Shown one piece after another: positions 6,589-11,264 of a DNA stretch of 11,264 bases. The DNA is from Actinomycetes bacterium (lineage in GTDB: Bacteria > Actinomycetota > Actinomycetes > Actinomycetales > Actinomycetaceae). Position 1 is the stretch's first letter; the number at the start of each line of letters is the position of its first letter. The position numbers and the translations under genes are program-made. The stretch spans positions 1-11,264 of the forward strand of contig JAFAAX010000191.1 in the NCBI GenBank assembly GCA_023426345.1. The letters run 5' to 3'. Under the pieces are notes generated by a model. That model saw only the letters and a program-made list of their open reading frames with translations, did no database searches and was not told where the DNA came from.

Positions 6589-7395
6589 TCAGGGCCGGCT
6601 GTGGGCGGCCAGGCGCTCCGCCCGCAGGTCCGCGACGCCCGGCACGTCCAGCGGCCCCAGGTCGGCCAGCGACCGCCCGGTCGCGCGCGCCAGCAGGAGG
6701 TCCGCCAGCTGCGGGTTGCGGGCCAGCGCCGGCCCGTGCATGTAGGTGGCGATGATCGGGCCCTGGACGGCGCCGTCGGTGGCGACGTCCAGGGCGGTCC
6801 GCCCCTCGGGTGTGCCGTTGCCCGTGCCGCGAACGACGCGGCCCAGCGGCGCGGCGTCGGGCCCCAGGAGCGTGCCGCCCCCGTGGTTCTCGAAGCCCGT
6901 GAGCCGCTCGGTGAGCCCCTCGAGGAGGGGATCGCTGGCGAGCTCGCCGATGCTGCGATGCCCCTGCGGATCGGTGGTGACGTCCAGCACTCCCATCCCG
7001 GCCACGCGCTGGCCGCGCGCATCCCGGTACCAGTGCCCCAGGACCTGCAACGACGCGCAGATGGCGAGCAGCGGGCGCCCGGCCTCCAACGCCCGGCGCA
7101 GACCCCGGTCGCGGGCGAACTTCGAGGCAGCGAGCGCCTGGGCGACGTCCTCGCCGCCGCCCATCGTGTAGAGGTCCAGGCTCTCGGGGATCGGCGTGTC
7201 CAGGCCGATGGAGACGACCTCGGCGTCGATGCCGCGCCGACGCGCGCGCTCGCGCAGGATCCACGCGTTGCCCGTGTCTCCGTAGGTCCCGAGGACCTCG
7301 GGCAGCAGCACGCCGATCGTGAGCGTGGACGCCGGCAGGCGACCCGCCCCCGCCTGGGAGCGGCCTGGCCGGGGAGCGCCGGTGGTGTCGGCCAT
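6589..7395 (-). CDS. gatD: GatD, glutamine amidotransferase subunit of lipid II amidation
   Basis: A 268-residue class I glutaminase (CobB/CobQ-like) that releases ammonia from glutamine for its partner MurT, which uses it to convert the D-glutamate of lipid II stem peptides to D-isoglutamine in the cytoplasm. The core begins at ~24 (TLTIGVLLPEVLGTYGDTGN). The nucleophile is Cys113 in LLAICASLQVLG, the conserved GFENHGG is at 167-173 and the catalytic His is His220 in ATYMHGPALARNP, all as expected in the family. The ~22-residue N-terminal leader is low complexity and may be partly unstructured. The ATG at 7395 is two bases after the murT stop (TGACCATG), with GAGGAG eight bases upstream inside murT, so the two are co-transcribed and probably coupled in translation. 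Confidence 0.95.
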   Translation of the reverse strand: MADTTGAPRPGRSQAGAGRLPASTLTIGVLLPEVLGTYGDTGNAWILRERARRRGIDAEVVSIGLDTPIPESLDLYTMGGGEDVAQALAASKFARDRGLRRALEAGRPLLAICASLQVLGHWYRDARGQRVAGMGVLDVTTDPQGHRSIGELASDPLLEGLTERLTGFENHGGGTLLGPDAAPLGRVVRGTGNGTPEGRTALDVATDGAVQGPIIATYMHGPALARNPQLADLLLARATGRSLADLGPLDVPGVADLRAERLAAHSRP

Positions 7396-7397
7396 GG

Positions 7398-8786
7398 TCA
7401 GGTCTCCTCGTCGGGTCGAGGCGCTCGGGCGTCGAGCGCGCGCTTGAGGTCGCGGAAGGCCGTGTAGTTGGCCAGGAGCTCGACATGCCCCGGGCGGCAC
7501 GCGCGGATCGCGTCCATCGGCGCGTCCGCGCGCCCCCACGTGAGGCCCGCGTACTCCATCCGCACCGCCAGGTCCGCCCCGCGCTCCCCCGTCGCGATCA
7601 CGGTGCGGGGGCGCCCCCGGTCGAGCACCGCGAAGTCCACGTCCCACAGCCAGGACAGGTCCTGCCCGTCCGGCACCTGCCCGTTGACGGCGACGACCAC
7701 CTGGTCGGCATCGACGTCCACCATGGTGAGGGCCTCCTGCCAGCCGGCCGGGTTCTTCGCCAGCATCATCCGCACGTCGCGCCCTTCGACGTCGTAGTGG
7801 GCGTAGCGTCCGGCGACCTCCCGGACGGCGCCGACGGCGGCCGCGGCGTCGCGGGGATCGGCGCCCAGCGACACGGCGGCGGCCACGGCCTGCGCCGCGT
7901 TGCCCAGGTTCGCCCGGCCGGGCAGCGACAGGCGCAGCGGCAGGCGCAGCCCGTCCGGTCCGCACAGCACGGCGTGCGCGCCCGGATGCGCCGCGCCGTC
8001 GGCGGCCGTGCCGGCATGCGGCTCCTCCAGCCACCAGTCGGGAACCGGGCGGCGGTAGGCAGTGTCCTCTCCGGAATCGGAGACGACGCGCCAGTGGCCG
8101 CCCTCGTCACGGGAGCGGACGACGCGCCCGCCGCGGGGGAAGCCGACCGAGTCGAGCCCCCACCCGGATCCCGCGGCGACCCAGACCACGCGGGGGGCGT
8201 CCCAGGCGGCCGACGCGATGAGGGGGTCGTCGCAGTTGGCCACCACCGCGGCGCCGGGGTGGGCGGTGACCGCCTGGCGGAGGCGGCGTTCGACGGCGCC
8301 GATCTCGCCGACGCGGTCCAGCTGGTCGCGCGAGAGGTTGAGCAGGACGATGGCCGCCGGGTCCACGTCGCGCGCGACGGCCGGCAGGTGCATCTCGTCG
8401 ACTTCGAGGGCCGCGATGCGCGCGCCCGGCGCCGACATGAACGCGGTGACGATCCCCGGCGGCATGTTGTCGCCGTTGACGTTGGAGGCGATGGACGAGG
8501 GCGACCCGCCGGGCCGGGTTCCCGGGTCCTCGGAGGGGATCGTGGCCAGCGCGGCGCGCACCATCCGGTTCGTCGTCGACTTGCCGTTCGTGCCGGTCAC
8601 CGTCACGCAGCGGACGCCGGCCGCCAGCTCCGACAGGACGCGGGGGTCCAGGGCCAGGGCGACCTCGCCGCCGATCATGCCGCCCGAGCCGCGGCCGAGC
8701 ATGCGGCTGGCCGAGCGGGCCAGGCGTCCGGCGCCGGTGGCCAGACGCGAACGCAACGGACGGCGACGGGAGTCCAGCGAGGTCAT
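7398..8786 (-). CDS. murT: MurT, lipid II isoglutaminyl synthase ligase subunit, zinc-ribbon cysteines absent
   Basis: A 462-residue Mur-ligase-like ATPase that works with GatD to amidate D-Glu in lipid II, as shown for Staphylococcus aureus MurT-GatD. The ATP-binding P-loop TGTNGKSTT is at 64-72, ALEVDEMHLP at 126-134, the LNLSRDQLDRVGEIG segment at 149-163 and the RANLGNAAQA motif at 291-300. The C-terminal domain (DUF1727-like) shows LAKNPAGWQEAL at 342-353 and DGQDLSWLWDVDF at 373-385. The middle domain normally carries a ribbon with two Cys pairs. Here that place reads GFPRGGRVV (215-223) and WRVVSDSGED (232-241), with no Cys at all. The ATG at 8786 has no Shine-Dalgarno, but a TACTGT lies exactly at -12 to -7, so the mRNA is probably leaderless. 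A frame continuing to 8921 has no support. Function is confident; the missing ribbon is unusual. Confidence 0.95.
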   Translation of the reverse strand: MTSLDSRRRPLRSRLATGAGRLARSASRMLGRGSGGMIGGEVALALDPRVLSELAAGVRCVTVTGTNGKSTTNRMVRAALATIPSEDPGTRPGGSPSSIASNVNGDNMPPGIVTAFMSAPGARIAALEVDEMHLPAVARDVDPAAIVLLNLSRDQLDRVGEIGAVERRLRQAVTAHPGAAVVANCDDPLIASAAWDAPRVVWVAAGSGWGLDSVGFPRGGRVVRSRDEGGHWRVVSDSGEDTAYRRPVPDWWLEEPHAGTAADGAAHPGAHAVLCGPDGLRLPLRLSLPGRANLGNAAQAVAAAVSLGADPRDAAAAVGAVREVAGRYAHYDVEGRDVRMMLAKNPAGWQEALTMVDVDADQVVVAVNGQVPDGQDLSWLWDVDFAVLDRGRPRTVIATGERGADLAVRMEYAGLTWGRADAPMDAIRACRPGHVELLANYTAFRDLKRALDARAPRPDEET

Positions 8787-8792
8787 GGGGAC

Positions 8793-8798
8793 ACAGTA
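8793..8798 (-). promoter_or_regulatory. Candidate -10 box for leaderless murT-gatD transcript
   Basis: TACTGT (minus strand) fits the TANNNT -10 pattern. It lies at -12 to -7 relative to the A of the murT ATG, so transcription would begin at the start codon. No clear -35 is seen 17-19 bases upstream, and no Shine-Dalgarno precedes the ATG, which agrees with a leaderless mRNA, a common form in Actinomycetota. Confidence 0.45.
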
Positions 8799-8820
8799 GC
8801 CGGTGCGCCGGGACCCCCTG

Positions 8821-8852
8821 TTGACAGTGACGTTGCGTCCAACGTTGAGCGT
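8821..8852 (+). promoter_or_regulatory. MerR-type promoter and operator for the TipA-like regulator
   Basis: A perfect -35 TTGACA (8821-8826) is followed by the dyad GACG-TTG-CGTC (8829-8839), overlapping ACGTTG-CGTC-CAACGT (8830-8845). A GAGCGT-like -10 at 8847-8852 gives a 19-20 bp spacer. Over-long spacers with the regulator dyad inside them are the hallmark of promoters activated by MerR-family proteins. The downstream gene encodes such a protein, so autoregulation is likely. The site is only about 20-60 bp from the divergent murT start and might influence it too. Confidence 0.65.
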
Positions 8853-8935
8853 CGTGCGGGACGGCGAGCGGACGCCGGGGCCCTTCGAGGACGCCGACGG
8901 ACCGGAACCGCACCGGGACAACAGGGAGAGGACCG

Positions 8936-9754
8936 ATGGAACGCACGATCCACGACACGGCGCGTCTGGCCGGCGTCACCCCGCGGGCGCTGCGCCACTA
9001 CGACGCGATCGGGCTCCTGCGGCCCAGCGGACGCGGTCCCGGCGGAGCGCGCTGCTACGACGAGGCCGCATTGGTCCGTCTCCAGCGGATCCTGTTGCTC
9101 CGCGACCTCGGGCTGGGGCTTCCGCAGATCGCGGAGGTCCTGGCGCGCGACGACGGCGCGCCCGACGAGGGCTCCCGCGCCCGCGCTCAGGCCGACGCCC
9201 TGAGCGCCCACCTCGCTCTGCTCCGCCAGGAGCAGGACCGGCTCGCCCGGCAGATCGCGGCGGTCGAGCGCACGCTCGACGCCCTCACAGGACAGGAGGA
9301 ACTCATGGCCGACACGATGTTCGATGGATTCGACCACGCCCAGTACCGCGACGAGGTCGAGGCCCGATGGGGCCGCGACGCGCGCGTGCGGTCCGACCGG
9401 TGGTGGAGCGCGATGCCCCCGCAGGAACGGGAGGCATGGACCCGCGAGGTCGCGGACCTCAACGCGGCGTGGCGGGCAGCGGCGGCGGATCCCGCCCTCG
9501 CGCCCGGCTCCCGGCACGCCCAGGACCTGGCCCGCCGCCATGTCGACTGGCTGCGATCGATCCCCGGCACGCCGGCCGCGGATCCGGACGGCGATCTGAC
9601 CGGCTACGTCCGGGGCCTCGGCGCGATGTACGTCGCCGACCCGCGTTTCGCGGCGAACTACGGCGGCCCGTCGGGCGCGGAGTTCGTCCGCGACGCCTTG
9701 GCGGCGTGGGCCGACGAAGCGGTGGACGCCCGGGGAGAGGCGACGGATCGCTGA
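8936..9754 (+). CDS. TipA-like MerR-family regulator with TipAS ligand-binding domain
   Basis: A 272-residue transcription regulator. Residues 3-72 form the MerR winged helix-turn-helix (TARLAGVTPRALRHYDAIGLLRP, with the ARCYDEAAL wing). A long coiled coil for dimerisation runs over ~80-120 (LALLRQEQDRLARQIAAVERTLDAL). Residues ~124-265 are a TipAS antibiotic-recognition-like domain (FDHAQYRDEVEARWG, RHVDWL, YVADPRFAANYGG). In Streptomyces TipAL the domain binds thiopeptide antibiotics covalently through a cysteine. Here the only Cys (residue 40) is in the DNA-binding part, so any ligand would be held non-covalently. The ATG at 8936 has GGGAGAGG upstream. An internal Shine-Dalgarno and ATG at 9305 could make the ligand-binding domain alone. 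It is divergent from murT and convergent with hspR. The ligand and targets are unknown; autoregulation is suggested by the promoter dyad. Confidence 0.9.
   Translation: MERTIHDTARLAGVTPRALRHYDAIGLLRPSGRGPGGARCYDEAALVRLQRILLLRDLGLGLPQIAEVLARDDGAPDEGSRARAQADALSAHLALLRQEQDRLARQIAAVERTLDALTGQEELMADTMFDGFDHAQYRDEVEARWGRDARVRSDRWWSAMPPQEREAWTREVADLNAAWRAAAADPALAPGSRHAQDLARRHVDWLRSIPGTPAADPDGDLTGYVRGLGAMYVADPRFAANYGGPSGAEFVRDALAAWADEAVDARGEATDR
9294..9307 (+). promoter_or_regulatory. Internal Shine-Dalgarno and ATG for a TipAS-like short form
   Basis: AGGAGG (9294-9299) is followed after five bases by an in-frame ATG (9305-9307), corresponding to residue 124. Initiation here would give a 149-residue protein holding just the ligand-binding domain. 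In Streptomyces lividans tipA, a short TipAS product is made in the same way from an internal start. Its use here is inferred from the site. Confidence 0.6.
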
Positions 9755-9767
9755 CCCCGGCCCTCCC

Positions 9768-9808
9768 GGACCGCGAGGTCCGCCCAACCGGGACCGCGAG
9801 GTCCGCCC
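9768..9808. repeat. Two tandem 18-bp repeats, each a GCGA-loop hairpin
   Basis: GGACCGCGAGGTCCGCCC occurs perfectly at 9768-9785 and again at 9791-9808 (period 23 bp). Each copy folds as GGACC-GCGA-GGTCC: a 5-bp stem (6 bp in the first copy) closed by a GNRA-type tetraloop. They lie just after the stop of the plus-strand regulator, in the region convergent with hspR, so they may form a bidirectional terminator or mRNA 3'-end structure. There is no U-tract. Confidence 0.7.
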
Positions 9809-9825
9809 CTCGCCGCTCCACCATC

Positions 9826-9843
9826 GGCACCCGACACGGTGCC
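9826..9843. terminator. Hairpin between convergent genes, possible terminator
   Basis: GGCACC (9826-9831) and GGTGCC (9838-9843) form a perfect 6-bp stem with a 6-base loop. Together with the two tandem hairpins just upstream, it sits in the 160-bp region between convergent genes. No T-run follows on either strand, so intrinsic termination is only a possibility. Confidence 0.35.
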
Positions 9844-9914
9844 CGCGAGCGGCCCGCGGCCTGGGGCGCCAGGACAGCGCCGCCCGACGAGCGGTCCGCG
9901 CGCCGCCCGACGAG

Positions 9915-10574
9915 TCAGTCGGCGCCGTCGATGTCCTCGAAGTCCCCGGCGTCCTCGACGACACCGTCGATGATCCGCGGGACCGCCGGGCGGACCGCCG
10001 GACCGCCCTCGAGCAGTCGGCGGTTCATGAGATCGTGGCGCATGCGCACGGCTGCCGCTGCGGCCTGGAGGCTGAACGCCTCCCACGGGTCCCAGGGGAT
10101 GAGGGCGGCGCCCTGCTCCCCCTCGGCGGTCCCCCCCGGCCCGGCCGCGCCGTGCGCCCACGGACGCTCGCCGCGGCGCAACGACGAGACCTCACCCGAC
10201 GCGCTGGCCGCGAACACGCGGTCGCGTCGGCGCTCGTACTCGTCGAGCCGCTCGTTCAGAGCGTCGCGCTCGGCCTCGAGTCGCTCCAGCCGGCCCTCCA
10301 GGTCCAGGATGCGCTGGATGCCGGCCAGGCTGATGCCCTCATCCTGCGACATCCGTTGGATGTCGCGCAGGCGCTGGACGTCGCGGCCGGAGTAGCGCCG
10401 CCCCCGACCCTTCGTGCGGGCGGGGGTGACCAGGCCCAGGCGGTCGTACTGCCGGAGGGTCTGGGGATGCATGCCCGACAGCTCGGCGGCCACGGAGATG
10501 ACGAACACGGGCATCGTGGGCGGGACCGGCGCGCCGCCCGCGCCCGCCGATCCCCCGCTGCTCCCTGCGGCCAT
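9915..10574 (-). CDS. hspR: HspR, MerR-family heat-shock repressor with long C-terminal extension
   Basis: A 219-residue repressor that in Actinomycetota binds upstream of the dnaK operon (and often clpB) and is helped by DnaK. Residues 22-92 are almost canonical HspR: PVFVISVAAELSGMHPQTLR, then QYDRLGLVTP, KGRGRRYS and SQDEGISLAGIQRIL. A coiled coil follows at ~92-120 (LEGRLERLEAERDALNERLD). From ~125 a tail of about 95 residues is unusual: Gly/Glu-rich, then an amphipathic segment (WDPWEAFSLQAAAAAVRMRH) and a very acidic end (EDAGDFEDIDGAD). HspR proteins are commonly nearer 130-150 residues. The ATG at 10574 has GGGGGTGA upstream. A GTG at 10676 would overlap the dnaJ stop but adds 34 low-complexity residues. 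It follows dnaJ by 98 bp on the same strand, the usual dnaK-operon order. Confidence 0.92.
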   Translation of the reverse strand: MAAGSSGGSAGAGGAPVPPTMPVFVISVAAELSGMHPQTLRQYDRLGLVTPARTKGRGRRYSGRDVQRLRDIQRMSQDEGISLAGIQRILDLEGRLERLEAERDALNERLDEYERRRDRVFAASASGEVSSLRRGERPWAHGAAGPGGTAEGEQGAALIPWDPWEAFSLQAAAAAVRMRHDLMNRRLLEGGPAVRPAVPRIIDGVVEDAGDFEDIDGAD

Positions 10575-10672
10575 CCTGGTCACCCCCGTTCGCGTTGCGC
10601 CTCCATCTTCTCCCGGCGGGCTCCCCGCCAGGGCGCGACGCCCCGTCCGGGACCCGGTTCGCGCCCGAGGCC

Positions 10673-11264
10673 TCACACGCGGGCGCGGTCCGCGAGGCCC
10701 TCGCGGGGATCCCAGCCCTCCAGGGCGTGTCCGAGCTCCTCGACGGCCGCGCGCTGCTCGCGCGACAGCGACGCCGGGGTGGCCACCTCGACCTCGACGA
10801 GGAGGTCGCCCTTCGTCCGACCGTGCGTGGCCCCGCGGCGCCGGATCCGCAGCACCGACCCGGACATCGTGCCGGCCGGCACTTTGAGCGACACCGTCGA
10901 GCCGTCCGGCAGCGGCACCGTCACCTTCGCGCCCAGCGCCGCCTCCGGGTAGGACACCGGCAGATGCATCCGCAGGTCGTCACCGTCGCGCGAGTACACG
11001 GGGTGGGGCTCCACATGGATGGTGACCACCAGGTCGCCGGCGGGCGCTCCGCCCGTGCCGGGCCGGCCCTTGCCGCGCAGACGGATCTTCTGTCCGTCGC
11101 GCACCCCCTCGGGGATGCGCACGGTCATGGAGGATCCCTCCACGCTCATCCGCACCGTCGTGCCCTCCAGGGCCTGGCGGAACGACAGCTGAGTCGAGGC
11201 CCGCAGGTCGCCGCCCGGCCGCGCCGGCGTCCCGCCGAATCCGGCGCCCGCGCCCGAACCGAAC
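10673..11264 (-). CDS. dnaJ: J-protein co-chaperone (DnaJ/CbpA-type), C-terminal part only
   Basis: The last 196 codons of a J-domain co-chaperone; the 5' part with the J domain lies beyond the right edge. Visible in order are the end of a Gly-rich linker (FGSGAGAGFGG), the first substrate-binding beta domain (STQLSFRQALEGTTVRMSVE, TVRIPEGVRDGQKIRLRGKG) and the second (HPVYSRDGDDLRMHLPVSYPEAALGAKVTVPLPDG, read in two halves, then LKVPAGTMSGSVLRIRRRG). A short C-terminal tail (SREQRAAVEELGHALEGWDP) ends the protein. No CxxCxGxG zinc-finger repeats occur between the first beta strands, where type I DnaJ would have them, so it is a zinc-finger-less type. It would stimulate DnaK ATPase and deliver substrates. 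hspR follows downstream, so this is most likely the dnaJ of a dnaK-grpE-dnaJ-hspR operon. Confidence 0.93.
   Translation of the reverse strand, partial: FGSGAGAGFGGTPARPGGDLRASTQLSFRQALEGTTVRMSVEGSSMTVRIPEGVRDGQKIRLRGKGRPGTGGAPAGDLVVTIHVEPHPVYSRDGDDLRMHLPVSYPEAALGAKVTVPLPDGSTVSLKVPAGTMSGSVLRIRRRGATHGRTKGDLLVEVEVATPASLSREQRAAVEELGHALEGWDPREGLADRARV

Noticed and set aside
7485..10395. Very long plus-strand open frames across murT and the regulator/hspR region (7485-9203 and 8803-10395)
   Set aside because: They are antisense or out-of-frame shadows of clearly recognised genes, with low-complexity Arg/Pro/Gly translations.
10574..10676. Upstream GTG start for hspR overlapping the dnaJ stop
   Set aside because: The overlap is tempting, but the extra 34 residues are low complexity, and a better Shine-Dalgarno precedes the ATG at 10574, close to where HspR proteins begin.
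10673..11264. HspR-binding HAIR-type inverted repeat (CTTGAGT/ACTCAAG)
   Set aside because: I looked for it near dnaJ and hspR and saw no match. If present, it should be upstream of dnaK, outside the window.
1..11264. tRNA or rRNA genes and CRISPR arrays
   Set aside because: No cloverleaf-like sequence with a T-loop GTTCGA-type motif in the right context, no rRNA-like segment and no regularly spaced repeat array was seen by eye.

Overview
The window is very GC-rich DNA (roughly 70%). It carries a MurT/GatD pair, an HspR-type repressor next to a J-protein gene, and a TipA-like MerR regulator. Together these point to a high-GC Gram-positive bacterium (Actinomycetota), possibly an Actinomyces-like lineage; the genus is inferred from general protein flavour only.

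Layout. (a) 3-2126, plus strand: most of a prolyl oligopeptidase-family serine peptidase, cut off by the left edge, where the first ~50 bases are a suspicious G-rich run. (b) 2225-5680, all minus strand: an accessory-looking stretch that becomes visibly less GC-rich from about 3600 to 5650. It holds a VapBC toxin-antitoxin pair with its own promoter and palindrome, a two-helix membrane protein, a gene-poor stretch with one doubtful small ORF, a secreted four-cysteine protein translationally coupled to a tiny two-helix membrane protein, and the internally deleted remains of an IS1595-family transposase. (c) 5681-8786, minus strand: a proline-rich two-helix membrane protein, then gatD and murT, whose products together amidate the D-glutamate of lipid II. 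(d) 8787-8935: a divergent promoter region with an apparent leaderless murT promoter on one strand and a MerR-type long-spacer promoter with a GACG/CGTC dyad on the other. (e) 8936-9754, plus strand: a TipA-like regulator with an internal Shine-Dalgarno site and ATG placed to make the ligand-binding domain alone. (f) 9755-9914: a convergent intergenic region with two tandem identical hairpins and a third hairpin. (g) 9915-11264, minus strand: hspR and the 3' part of a zinc-finger-less J-protein gene, presumably the end of a dnaK-grpE-dnaJ-hspR operon that continues beyond the right edge.

The most interesting unexplained element is the secreted protein plus small membrane protein pair at 4094-4896. 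It has the architecture of a bacteriocin-like effector with its immunity protein, but I do not recognise the family. Second in interest are a MurT whose zinc-ribbon cysteines are all missing and a TipA-like regulator with a well-placed second start.
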